From contig DJUV01000102.1 in NCBI GenBank assembly GCA_002440625.1, positions 1 to 17,255 on the forward strand: a DNA stretch of 17,255 nt, written 5' to 3'. Position numbers and translations under genes: made by a program. Shown here piece after piece: positions 6,858-14,158 of this stretch. How positions within the stretch are numbered: position 1 is the first letter of the stretch; each line of letters opens with the position of its first letter. The stretch comes from Rhodobacteraceae bacterium UBA6273. Its GTDB lineage: Bacteria > Pseudomonadota > Alphaproteobacteria > Rhodobacterales > Rhodobacteraceae. The notes under the pieces are model-generated. The model did no database searches. It was not told where the DNA came from and worked only from the letters and a program-made list of their open reading frames with translations.

Positions 6858-7730
6858 TCAGGTGCCGGTCACGGTCGGGATGCGGGGGCTGTTGCCGTCC
6901 TTTTGCAGCCGGGCGGCGACGGCGACGGTGAGCGCCTGGGCGAGGCACATGGGGGCGGCGAGGGAGCGGGAGAAGGAATAGTCATGCTCCGGCACCGCGA
7001 AGAGGACGCGGGCGGACTTCGCCAGCGGCGAGAGCGTGCTGTCGGTGATCGCGACAAGGGGAACCCCGGCGGCACCGGCTTCGTCGGCGATGTTCACCAC
7101 CTCGTTGGCGTAGAAGCGGAAGGAGACGGCGATCAGGACATCCGAGGCCTTCATCGTCCGCGCCATATGGGTTGCCAGTCCGCCGCTCGGGTCGAGAAGC
7201 ACGCAGCGTTTGCCGAGCATGGTCAGGATGTAGCGCAGGAGATCGACCACCGGGGCGGAGCGAAGCTGGCCGACAAGGAAGACCGTCTCGGCCTTCTCGA
7301 TCATCTCCGCCGCGGTTTCGATTTCCGCGGGGCTGATGCGTTCGAGAAGGTCTTGCAGCGAGGCGATGTCACGGACGACCAGATCGCGGAGAAACCCGGC
7401 CTCTGACCGGTCCTCGCGCACCTTAAGCTCGGTCTCAAGGGCGCGGACCCGCGCCTCGAACCCCGGCGCGGCGGTGGCGAGGCGCTTCTGAAAAAGCGCC
7501 TGCAATTCCTTGAAGCCTTGATAGCCGAGCGACTGCGCGAAGCGGACGAAGCTTGAGGCATGGATGCCGCAACGGGCGGCGATGGCATTCACCGAATGCA
7601 CCGCGACCTCGTTGGGGTTCTGCGTCAGGTAGACGGCGATCCGCTGATAGGTCTTGCTCATCTCATCATGCCGCTCATGGATGAGACGGATGAGATCCTC
7701 GTAGTTTTCGGGCGCTGAGACTGTCGACAT
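6858..7730 (-). CDS. RpiR/MurR-family transcriptional regulator (probable regulator of the cyclitol cluster)
   Basis: A 290-residue two-domain regulator. Residues about 1-80 form an RpiR-type helix-turn-helix ([12 protein letters not shown], then [30 protein letters not shown] at 47-76). Residues about 125-265 form a SIS sugar-phosphate-binding domain ([15 protein letters not shown] at 151-165, [20 protein letters not shown] at 199-218, and [11 protein letters not shown]). RpiR proteins sense phosphosugars; the inositol repressor IolR of Rhizobiales belongs to this family. It is the last gene of the leftward operon, 80 bases after the upstream dehydrogenase. That gap contains an inverted repeat shared with the iolD promoter region, suggesting autoregulation plus control of the divergent operons. 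Effector and sign of control are inferred, not shown. Confidence 0.9.
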   Translation of the reverse strand: MSTVSAPENYEDLIRLIHERHDEMSKTYQRIAVYLTQNPNEVAVHSVNAIAARCGIHASSFVRFAQSLGYQGFKELQALFQKRLATAAPGFEARVRALETELKVREDRSEAGFLRDLVVRDIASLQDLLERISPAEIETAAEMIEKAETVFLVGQLRSAPVVDLLRYILTMLGKRCVLLDPSGGLATHMARTMKASDVLIAVSFRFYANEVVNIADEAGAAGVPLVAITDSTLSPLAKSARVLFAVPEHDYSFSRSLAAPMCLAQALTVAVAARLQKDGNSPRIPTVTGT

Positions 7731-7778
7731 TCAAGCCTGATCCTCGATGGCCCTAAATGCAGCGTTCCGTGCCGTTTT

Positions 7779-7792
7779 GCAACGATTGTTGC
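7779..7792. promoter_or_regulatory. Candidate RpiR operator upstream of the rpiR-type gene
   Basis: GCAAC-GATT-GTTGC is a perfect 5-4-5 inverted repeat 48 bases before the rpiR-type start. It fits GCAA-N6-TTGC, identical in layout to the site at 12193-12206. On the minus strand its end runs into TTGCAA (7782-7777), a possible -35; 17 bases on is CATTTA, only a weak -10. Confidence 0.55.
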
Positions 7793-7810
7793 GAAGGCCG
7801 GCCCCGACGG

Positions 7811-8932
7811 TCATGGGACCGAAAGCCAGCGTTTTTCGCGCGAGGAGCGGTGGATCGTCTCGACCAGGGTCTGGATGCCGAGGCCGGCGCGGAAGTTGAA
7901 GGGTTCGGGCGCCTTGCCGGCGATGGCATCGAGATAGCCAGCGACCTCGATCGCCTTCAGGTCATTGAAGCCGATCTGATGGCCCGCCGCGACGCAGAAG
8001 CGGCCATATGGGGCGTGGTCGGGCGCGGCCTCGATCCGGCGGAAGCCGCGGCGGCCGGGGGCATCGGCTGTGCTGTAGAAGTGAAGCTCGTTGAAGCGTT
8101 CCTGGGTGAAGGCGAGCGCGCCCTTGGTGCCATAGACCTCGAAGTCATGCGGCATCTTGCGGCCCGTGGCGATCCAGTTGCCTTCGATCGACCCCTGCGC
8201 ACCGTTTGCGAAGTGGACGAACGCGCGGCCCACGTCGTCGACCTCGACCTTTCTTGTGCCGCCTTTGCCGTCCGGGCGGCTGGCGATCATGGTGACGCAG
8301 TCGCCCATGACCTCGGTGATTGGCCCTAGGAGGTATTCGGCGGTGGCAAGCGCGTGGGAGCCGATATCCGCCAGCGCGCCGCCGCCGGCGGGATCATGGC
8401 GGAAGGTGAAGGGGCCGGCGGCGTCGGCCATGTAGTCTTCGGCGTGAAGGCCACGGTAGCCGCGGATTTCGCCAAGCTCGCCGCCCGCGATCATGTCGTG
8501 CGCAAGACCGAGCATCGGGTTGCAGAGGTAATTGAAGCCGACTTGCGTCTTGATGCCCTTGGCCTCGGCGGCCTCGGCCATTTCGCGGGCGTCGGCGGCA
8601 AGGGGGGCGAGCGGCTTTTCGCAGTAGACATGCTTGCCGGCGGCAATCGCGGCCAGCGCCATTTCCTTGTGGAGCGCGTTCGGCGCGGTGATGTCGATCA
8701 CGTCGATCTCGGGGTCGGCGACCAGTTTGCGCCAATCATCGGTCGACCGGGCGAACCCGAAGTCGCGCGCGGCGCGGGTGGCGGCCTCGGTCGTGATGTC
8801 GGCGAGGGTGTGAAGCTCGATCTCATAGGGCAGGTCGAAGACCTTGCCGGCGGTGGCAAAGCCGAAGACATGGGCCTTGCCCATGAAGCCGGAGCCGATC
8901 AGGCCGATGCGGAGCTTGGGTTTATCAGTCAT
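7811..8932 (-). CDS. Gfo/Idh/MocA-family NAD(P)-dependent dehydrogenase
   Basis: A 373-residue cytoplasmic sugar/cyclitol dehydrogenase. The N-terminal Rossmann fold has GLIGSGFMG (10-18), and the family motif CEKP (104-107) contains the catalytic-region K106. The second-domain ADIGSHA (188-194) provides D189 and H193, the usual catalytic pair. Inositol 2-dehydrogenase IolG belongs to this family, but so do many other sugar dehydrogenases, and I do not see a feature that fixes the substrate. The ATG at 8932 overlaps the TGA of the upstream hydroxyacid dehydrogenase by 4 bases (ATGA), so translation is coupled. With the second Gfo/Idh enzyme at 16031-17194 it gives the cluster two oxidising enzymes, perhaps for different stereoisomers or for opposite redox steps. 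An open frame continuing upstream to 9313 is a shadow of the neighbour. Confidence 0.9.
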   Translation of the reverse strand: MTDKPKLRIGLIGSGFMGKAHVFGFATAGKVFDLPYEIELHTLADITTEAATRAARDFGFARSTDDWRKLVADPEIDVIDITAPNALHKEMALAAIAAGKHVYCEKPLAPLAADAREMAEAAEAKGIKTQVGFNYLCNPMLGLAHDMIAGGELGEIRGYRGLHAEDYMADAAGPFTFRHDPAGGGALADIGSHALATAEYLLGPITEVMGDCVTMIASRPDGKGGTRKVEVDDVGRAFVHFANGAQGSIEGNWIATGRKMPHDFEVYGTKGALAFTQERFNELHFYSTADAPGRRGFRRIEAAPDHAPYGRFCVAAGHQIGFNDLKAIEVAGYLDAIAGKAPEPFNFRAGLGIQTLVETIHRSSREKRWLSVP

Positions 8933-9915
8933 TTCGGGGGCTTTCCCATAAGTGCATGGTCGCGGTTGACGACGAGGCCGGGGTCGACGGTGCCGTCGAG
9001 ATAGGCGAGCGCGTTTTCGACGGAGTCGATGGCCATCCGTTCTGCGCATTCGTTGGTGATCCCGGCGATATGCGGGGAGAGGATGACGTTGTCGAAGGCG
9101 GTGAGGGGGCAGAGGCCGTCCGGCGGTTCGGCGTCGAAGACGTCGATCCCCGCCGCGCCGACTTTGCCCGAGGCGAGGGCTTCGGAAAGTGCCGCCTCGC
9201 TGACCACGCCGCCGCGCGCGGTATTGGCGAGGATCACGCCGGGCTTCATCCGCGCGAATTCTTCCGGCCCGAGGGTCGGGCGGTCGCCGCGCGGGACGTG
9301 GATGGAGATGCAATCGGCCCAGGCGAGGCCTTCGTTAAGGTCGGTCACCGGGGCCACGTTGCCAGCGGGCCAGCCGGCGCGTTCAAGGAAGGGATCGTGG
9401 GCGCGCGCCTCCATGCGGAAGCCTTCGGCCATCCGCGCCAGATGCCGCCCGATCCGCCCGTAGCCGATGATGAGCAGGCGCTTGCCGGAAATCTCCCGCT
9501 GTTCCAGCCGGTTGCGCCAGCCCCATTGCGCCGGGTCACGGACCGCATGGTCGGCGCGCAGCACCCGTTTGGCGGCGGCCAGAAGCTGCATCATCGCATG
9601 TTCGGCCACCGAGATGGAATTGACGTCGCCGACGATGGTGAGGCCGATGCCGCGCGCGTTCAGGGCGGCGACGTCGACGGCATCGTAGCCGACGCCATGC
9701 CGCGACACGACCTTCAGCTTTCCGGCGGCGGCGATGGTCGCGGCGGAGAGGGGCTGCGTGCGGATCACCAGGGCGTCAGCCTTGCCGATGAGGGGGGCAT
9801 AGGACGGCTCGGAAATGTCCTCGACATAGTCCACCGTCACCCCCCGCGCGGGCAGGTCGCGGAGAAGGGCTTCACCAACGGGATGCAGTTTGCCCGCGAC
9901 GAGGAGATGGGTCAT
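8929..9915 (-). CDS. D-isomer-specific 2-hydroxyacid dehydrogenase
   Basis: A 328-residue NAD(P)-dependent enzyme interconverting D-2-hydroxyacids and 2-oxoacids (the glyoxylate/hydroxypyruvate reductase and phosphoglycerate dehydrogenase family). The Rossmann motif is GYGRIG (151-156) and the catalytic triad is visible: R234 in NTARGG, E263 in FDAEPP, and H282 in SPHIAG. The substrate-loop SRHGVGYDAVD (71-81) and ISVAEHAM (101-108) are also typical. There is no C-terminal ACT domain, so it is not a long-form SerA. The start at 9915 gives the standard MTHLLVAGKLHPVGEALL beginning and shares one base with the upstream aldolase stop (TGATG); its own stop overlaps the next gene by 4 bases. In this operon a 2-oxoacid made by the aldolase, such as hydroxypyruvate or pyruvate, is a plausible substrate. 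Confidence 0.92.
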   Translation of the reverse strand: MTHLLVAGKLHPVGEALLRDLPARGVTVDYVEDISEPSYAPLIGKADALVIRTQPLSAATIAAAGKLKVVSRHGVGYDAVDVAALNARGIGLTIVGDVNSISVAEHAMMQLLAAAKRVLRADHAVRDPAQWGWRNRLEQREISGKRLLIIGYGRIGRHLARMAEGFRMEARAHDPFLERAGWPAGNVAPVTDLNEGLAWADCISIHVPRGDRPTLGPEEFARMKPGVILANTARGGVVSEAALSEALASGKVGAAGIDVFDAEPPDGLCPLTAFDNVILSPHIAGITNECAERMAIDSVENALAYLDGTVDPGLVVNRDHALMGKPPK

Positions 9916-10721
9916 CAATACCCCCCCGTGGTGCCGTGGGTGGCCTCGGCGCCCATCAGGTCCCGCCACTTCTTCACCGATGCCGAAGCCGCGGCGGCGA
10001 GAAGGCGGGCATCGCCCCCGACTGTGGTCAGGTCAAAGCCCCAGCCGATGGCGCGCCGGGCATATTCCGGCGTGCCGCAGTGGAGGCAGGCGCGGATGCC
10101 GTTCTTCTTGCAGGCCGCCTGAACTTGTCGGATCAGGGCGATCATCTCCGGCTCTTCACGGTCGAAACCGGGGGCGAGCCTGCCGCCTTGGGTGCCGAGC
10201 GCCAGATCGGCGGGGCCGACATAGATGCCGTCGAGGCCGGGAGTTGCGGCGATTTCGTCGAGGTTGTCCATGCCCGCCTTGGTCTCGATCATCGTGATGG
10301 CCAGCACCTGATCATTGGCCGCGGTGCCGTAGCCGCCATAAGCGATGGCGGCGCGGGTCGGGCCGTAGCTGCGCTGGCCGTGCGGCGGGTAGCGCGTGTA
10401 GCTGACGAACTCCGCAGCCTCGGCGGCCGAGTTCACCATCGGGCAGATGATGCCCATGGCCCCGGCGTCGAGCGCCTTCATGATGATCCCCGGCTCACGC
10501 CACGGGACGCGCGCCAAGGGCACTACGCCTGATCCCTTCATCGCCTGCAGCATCGGCAAAAGGGCGGAATAGTCGAGCGCGCCGTGCTGGACATCGACGG
10601 TGATCGAATCGTAGCCCTGCGCCGCCATGATCTCGGCGGTGAAGGCGTTGCCGATCGACAGCCAGCCGTTCAGCACGGGGCGGCCCGCGGCCCAGATCTT
10701 TTTCAGCCTGTTCTCAAACAT
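9915..10721 (-). CDS. HpcH/HpaI-family class II aldolase
   Basis: A 268-residue metal-dependent aldolase cleaving 4-hydroxy-2-oxoacids to pyruvate (or hydroxypyruvate) and an aldehyde, in the family of HpaI/HpcH and 2-keto-3-deoxy-glucarate aldolase GarL. Seen: NGWLSIGNAFTAEIMA near the N-terminus, DVQHG (43-47) with the catalytic dyad residues D43 and H46, the pyruvate-binding-loop arginine R71 in VPLARVPW, the metal ligand E146 in MIETKAG and D172 in YVGPADLAL. The usual Glu of the DxEHG motif is Gln45; other family members share this as I recall. A TGAAGGGGGAAGCG leader that begins at the preceding gene's stop supplies a good ribosome site. It is the second gene of the leftward operon. It is unrelated to IolJ, the fructose-bisphosphate-aldolase-like enzyme of the classic inositol pathway. 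Confidence 0.92.
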   Translation of the reverse strand: MFENRLKKIWAAGRPVLNGWLSIGNAFTAEIMAAQGYDSITVDVQHGALDYSALLPMLQAMKGSGVVPLARVPWREPGIIMKALDAGAMGIICPMVNSAAEAAEFVSYTRYPPHGQRSYGPTRAAIAYGGYGTAANDQVLAITMIETKAGMDNLDEIAATPGLDGIYVGPADLALGTQGGRLAPGFDREEPEMIALIRQVQAACKKNGIRACLHCGTPEYARRAIGWGFDLTTVGGDARLLAAAASASVKKWRDLMGAEATHGTTGGY

Positions 10722-10732
10722 CGCTTCCCCCT

Positions 10733-12163
10733 TCAGAACACGATCTGCGCGAGTTTGGTGTCGAGGTAATCCTCGATCCCCTCGCTGCCGCCCTCGCGGC
10801 CCATGCCGGAAAAATTGGTGCCACCGAAGGGCGCTTCAGCCGCGGCGAGGGCAAAGCTGTTGATCCCGACCATGCCGGCCTTGAGTGCGGCCACCGTGCG
10901 GCGGGCGCGATCAGGGGAGCGGGTGAAGGCATAGGCCGACAGCCCCATCTCGCAGGCATTGGCGCGGGCCAGCACCTCATCTTCGGTGGCAAAGCGGGTG
11001 ATGGCGGCGATGGGGCCGAAGTTTTCCTCGGCAAAGACCTTCATGTCGTCGGTGACGCCGGTCAGCACGGTCGGCTGGTAGAAGTATCCCGCGTTGTGGG
11101 CAGCCGGGCGGGCGCCGCCGGTGGCGAGGTTGGCTCCGGCGCGCAGCGCGTCCTGCACGATGGCGTCGATTTCCTTCAGCCGCCCGGCGTTGATAAGCGG
11201 GCCCATGCCGGTTTCGGGGTCGAGCCCGTCCCCGAGCCTGATCCTTTCGGCGCGCTCGACGAAGCCCGAAACGAAGGCGTCGTGGAGGGTGTCATGGACG
11301 AATATCCGGTCAGGGGTCACGCAGACCTGACCGCTGTTGGCGAATTTCGTCGGCACAGTCAGGTCGAGCGCTGCGTTGAGGTCGGCGTCATCGTAGACGA
11401 TCAGGGGCGCGTTGCCGCCAAGCTCCATCGAGACTTTCTTCACCGTCGCGGCGGCATCGCGGATCATCTGCTGGCCGACGCGGGTCGAGCCGGTGAGGGA
11501 GACCTTGCGCACGCGCGGGTCGGCCATGATCGGGTCATAGGTGCTGGCGGTCGAGCCGACGACGAGGTTGACCGCGCCATCGGGAAGACCAGCCGCGCGC
11601 AGGCAATCGACCATCACCATCGCCACGCCGGGCGTCTGCGACGAGGGGCGGAGGACGACCGGGCAGCCTGCTGCCAGCGCGGGTGCCAGCTTCCGCGCGG
11701 GCAGGGCGGCTGGAAAGTTCCAGGCGGTGAAGGCGCCGACCACGCCGACGGGTTCGCGGGTGACCTCGAAGCGTCCGCCCGGCACGCGGCTGTCGACGAT
11801 GCGGCCATAGATGCGGCGGGCCTCTTCGGCGTACCAGCGGAACTGGTCTGCGGCGAGGCCCCATTCGCGGCCCGCCTGCGCGATGGGCTTGCCGGTTTCG
11901 GTGGAGATCATGCGCGCCGCCTCACCCGCGCGCCGCACCATTTCGTCGGCGGCCTTGTGGAGCGCCTCGGCCCTCGCAAAGCCGCCCATCGCGCGGAGCC
12001 TCAGTAGTGCGCGGGCGGCGGCGTCGAGCGCGGCGCGGGTCTCATCCGCGCTGGCGGCGGGCGCATCGCCCAGGGGTTTTTCGGTGACGGGAGAGATGAC
12101 CGGCGCTGTGGCGGAAGGCTTCCGCCAGGCACCGTCGATGAATAATCCGAATGCCTGATACAT
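10733..12163 (-). CDS. NAD(P)-dependent aldehyde dehydrogenase (succinate-semialdehyde dehydrogenase-like)
   Basis: A 476-residue hydrolytic aldehyde dehydrogenase. Catalytic residues are N149 (AWNFP), general base E247 (MELGGN) and nucleophile C281 (SGQVCV); EENFGP follows later. The presence of ELGG separates it from IolA-type CoA-acylating methylmalonate-semialdehyde dehydrogenases, which lack that Glu. The cofactor segment reads LRPSSQTP (171-178): Arg172 replaces the near-invariant Lys, and Ser175 stands where NAD-preferring enzymes have Glu, as in GabD, so NADP use is plausible. The overall look is closest to the GabD/SSADH branch. The start at 12163 is followed by the standard short N-terminus; GGGCGGGG a few bases upstream is a weak ribosome site. 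It is the first gene of the leftward operon, divergent from iolD, and probably oxidises a semialdehyde made in the pathway (malonic, succinic or sugar-acid semialdehyde). Confidence 0.92.
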   Translation of the reverse strand: MYQAFGLFIDGAWRKPSATAPVISPVTEKPLGDAPAASADETRAALDAAARALLRLRAMGGFARAEALHKAADEMVRRAGEAARMISTETGKPIAQAGREWGLAADQFRWYAEEARRIYGRIVDSRVPGGRFEVTREPVGVVGAFTAWNFPAALPARKLAPALAAGCPVVLRPSSQTPGVAMVMVDCLRAAGLPDGAVNLVVGSTASTYDPIMADPRVRKVSLTGSTRVGQQMIRDAAATVKKVSMELGGNAPLIVYDDADLNAALDLTVPTKFANSGQVCVTPDRIFVHDTLHDAFVSGFVERAERIRLGDGLDPETGMGPLINAGRLKEIDAIVQDALRAGANLATGGARPAAHNAGYFYQPTVLTGVTDDMKVFAEENFGPIAAITRFATEDEVLARANACEMGLSAYAFTRSPDRARRTVAALKAGMVGINSFALAAAEAPFGGTNFSGMGREGGSEGIEDYLDTKLAQIVF

Positions 12164-12192
12164 GTCGTCGCCCCGCCCTTCTGCAATCTCGC

Positions 12193-12206
12193 GCAATGTT
12201 CATTGC
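12193..12206. promoter_or_regulatory. Candidate RpiR operator in the divergent ALDH/iolD control region
   Basis: GCAATG-TT-CATTGC is a perfect 6-2-6 inverted repeat matching GCAA-N6-TTGC, the same layout as the repeat upstream of the rpiR-type gene. It overlaps the candidate -35 of iolD (12203-12208) and the possible -10 of the leftward operon (12197-12202), a place from which one bound dimer could block both promoters. Confidence 0.6.
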
Positions 12207-12225
12207 AAATAGTGAAAATTGTCAA
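12197..12225 (-). promoter_or_regulatory. Possible promoter of the leftward ALDH operon
   Basis: The minus strand carries a perfect TTGACA -35 (12225-12220). At 17 bases spacing the -10 is TGAACA (12202-12197), which is poor, so the -35 is the only convincing element. It lies inside the iolD promoter, so the two would compete. Confidence 0.35.
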
Positions 12226-12231
12226 TATACA
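12203..12231 (+). promoter_or_regulatory. Candidate sigma70-type promoter of the iolD operon
   Basis: TTGCAA (12203-12208) and TATACA (12226-12231) are separated by exactly 17 bases, each matching 4 of 6 consensus positions, in a stretch clearly poorer in GC than its surroundings. Transcription would begin about 30-35 bases before the iolD ATG, leaving a short leader with the ribosome site. Confidence 0.5.
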
Positions 12232-12262
12232 TTTCTCAATCGACGAGAATCCATCCGCAGGA

Positions 12263-12267
12263 GGAGG
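12263..12267 (+). promoter_or_regulatory. Ribosome binding site of iolD
   Basis: GGAGG within GAGGAGG, four bases before ATG 12272, fixes this start and excludes the in-frame upstream start at 12203, which lies within the promoter. Confidence 0.75.
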
Positions 12268-12271
12268 CGAG

Positions 12272-14143
12272 ATGTCCGGCAAGACCGTGCGCCTGACCAT
12301 GGCACAGGCTTTGGTGCGTTACCTTTGCAACCAGTATACCGAGATCGACGGAGAGCGGGTTCCGCTCTTTGCCGGGCTTTTCGGAATCTTCGGCCACGGC
12401 AACGTGACCTGCCTTTCCGAAGCGCTTGAGCAGGTGCAGGACCGCCTTCCGACCTATCGCGGTCAGAATGAGCAGTCGATGGCGCTGGCGGCGGTGGGTT
12501 TCGCCAAGGCCAAGCGGCGGCGGCAGATCATGATCGCCTGCACCTCCATCGGGCCGGGGGCCGCGAACATGGTGACGGCGGCGGGAACGGCAATGGCGAA
12601 CCGGCTGCCGGTTCTGCTTCTGGCGGGCGATACTTTCGCCAACCGCCTGCCGGACCCGGTCTTGCAACAGGTGGAGCATTTCGGCGATCCGACGATCACG
12701 GTGAACGATGCCTTCAAGCCGGTCGTCCGCTATTGGGACCGCATCACCCTGCCGGAACAGATCCTGTCGTCGCTGCCGCAGGCGATTGCCACGATGCTTG
12801 ATCCGGCGGATTGTGGGCCGGCCTTCATCGGGCTGGCGCAGGACACGCAGGAAAAGGCCTTCGACTATCCGCAAGTCTTCTTCGAGCCGAAGGTCTGGAA
12901 GATCCCGCGGCCGCGCCCGGACCGTGACGCGGTTGCCGCGGCGGCCGCATTGCTGGCGACGGCGAAGCGCCCGCTCATCATCTCGGGCGGTGGCGTGCGC
13001 TATTCGCTAGCGGAGGCGGAACTCGCTGGGTTCGCGGCAAGGCGCGGCATTCCGGTGGTGGAGACCATCGCCGGCAAGGGCGCGCTGACGCATGACCATC
13101 CGGTCCATGCCGGACCCCTGGGCATCGTCGGATCGACCTCGGCCAATGCGCTGGCCAAAGAAGCGGATGTGATCGTCGCCATCGGCACGCGGCTGCAGGA
13201 TTTCACCACGGGGTCGTGGACGGCATTCGCGCAGGATGCGCGGTTCATCTCGGTCAACACGGCGCGGTTCGATGCGGTCAAGCACCGGGCGCTGTCGGTC
13301 ATCGGCGATGCGCGGGAGGCGATTGCGGAGCTTGATGCGGCTTTGGGCAACTGGAAGGCGCCGGCCGACCGGATGGCGAAGGCCAAGGCGCTTTTCGCCG
13401 AATGGGATGCGCTTCTCGACAAGCACCAGAAGCCGACCAATGCCGCCGTGCCGTCCTATGCGCAGGTGGTGGCGGTCCTGAACCGGGTCGCCCGGCCCGA
13501 GGATACGCTGATCGCCGCAGCGGGCGGCACGCCCGGCGAGGTGACGAAAGGCTGGCGGGTGAAGAACCCCAACACCTTCGATTGCGAATTCGGCTTTTCC
13601 TGCATGGGCTATGAGATTGCCGCTGGCTGGGGCTGCGCCATCGCGCAGGAAGGGCCGGGGGCGGCGGGCGGCACGCCCATCGTCATGATCGGCGATGGCA
13701 CCTACATGATGATGAATTCCGACATCTATTCGGCGGCGCTCACGGGGCACAAGATGATCGTCGTCGTCTGCGACAACGGCGGCTACGCGGTCATCAACCG
13801 GCTGCAGCAGTTCAAGGGCGTGCCGGGCTTCAACAACCTTTTGTCCGACAGCCGGATCAGGAACCGCGACAACCCCCTGCATGTCGATTTCGCCAAGCAC
13901 GCCGAGGCGATGGGGGCGCAAGCCCGCCATGTCGGCGGCCTGTCGGAACTGGAAGAGGCGATGAAATGGGCGCAGGGCAATGACGGGCCGACGGTCATCT
14001 CCATCGTCTCGGATGCCTGGGCCTGGGTGCCTGGGGATGCCGACTGGGATGTGGGCGTGCCGGAGGTCTCAACCTTCGAGAAGGTGCGCGCGGCGCGCAA
14101 GGCGCAGGACGCCATCCGCGCCGGGCAAAGGGTCGGGGTCTGA
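12272..14143 (+). CDS. iolD: 3D-(3,5/4)-trihydroxycyclohexane-1,2-dione hydrolase, ThDP-dependent
   Basis: A 623-residue thiamine-diphosphate enzyme that opens the cyclitol ring: trihydroxycyclohexane-1,2-dione + water gives 5-deoxy-D-glucuronate, in myo-inositol catabolism. The order is PYR domain, central domain, PP domain. E67 in YRGQNEQSMALAAVGFAKAK is the cofactor-activating Glu. IACTSIGPGAANMVTAAGTA (88-107) and LLLAGDTFANRLPDPVLQQVEHF (115-137) are characteristic of IolD rather than acetolactate synthase. The metal/ThDP motif runs from GDG (474-476, D475) to N502 in CDNGGYAVINRLQ. Length is normal for IolD. It is the first gene of the rightward operon and the anchor for assigning the whole island to cyclitol catabolism. 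The SDR gene follows after 15 bases. Confidence 0.95.
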   Translation: MSGKTVRLTMAQALVRYLCNQYTEIDGERVPLFAGLFGIFGHGNVTCLSEALEQVQDRLPTYRGQNEQSMALAAVGFAKAKRRRQIMIACTSIGPGAANMVTAAGTAMANRLPVLLLAGDTFANRLPDPVLQQVEHFGDPTITVNDAFKPVVRYWDRITLPEQILSSLPQAIATMLDPADCGPAFIGLAQDTQEKAFDYPQVFFEPKVWKIPRPRPDRDAVAAAAALLATAKRPLIISGGGVRYSLAEAELAGFAARRGIPVVETIAGKGALTHDHPVHAGPLGIVGSTSANALAKEADVIVAIGTRLQDFTTGSWTAFAQDARFISVNTARFDAVKHRALSVIGDAREAIAELDAALGNWKAPADRMAKAKALFAEWDALLDKHQKPTNAAVPSYAQVVAVLNRVARPEDTLIAAAGGTPGEVTKGWRVKNPNTFDCEFGFSCMGYEIAAGWGCAIAQEGPGAAGGTPIVMIGDGTYMMMNSDIYSAALTGHKMIVVVCDNGGYAVINRLQQFKGVPGFNNLLSDSRIRNRDNPLHVDFAKHAEAMGAQARHVGGLSELEEAMKWAQGNDGPTVISIVSDAWAWVPGDADWDVGVPEVSTFEKVRAARKAQDAIRAGQRVGV

Positions 14144-14158
14144 AGAGGAGTTGATGCT

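Noticed and set aside
6080..6931. Plus-strand frame of 283 codons across apt
   Set aside because: Apt on the minus strand has all its motifs; this frame has none and runs through the hairpin and the tandem repeat.
8956..10122. Plus-strand open frame of 388 codons opposite the hydroxyacid dehydrogenase and aldolase genes
   Set aside because: It is antisense to two genes with complete catalytic motifs, its protein is low-complexity Gly/Asp/Arg-rich with no family motif, and long antisense frames are expected at this GC content.
10733..12163. Calling the ALDH IolA (methylmalonate/malonate-semialdehyde dehydrogenase, CoA-acylating)
   Set aside because: Context invites it, but IolA-type enzymes lack the general-base Glu; this protein has the ELGGN motif of hydrolytic ALDHs and is shorter.
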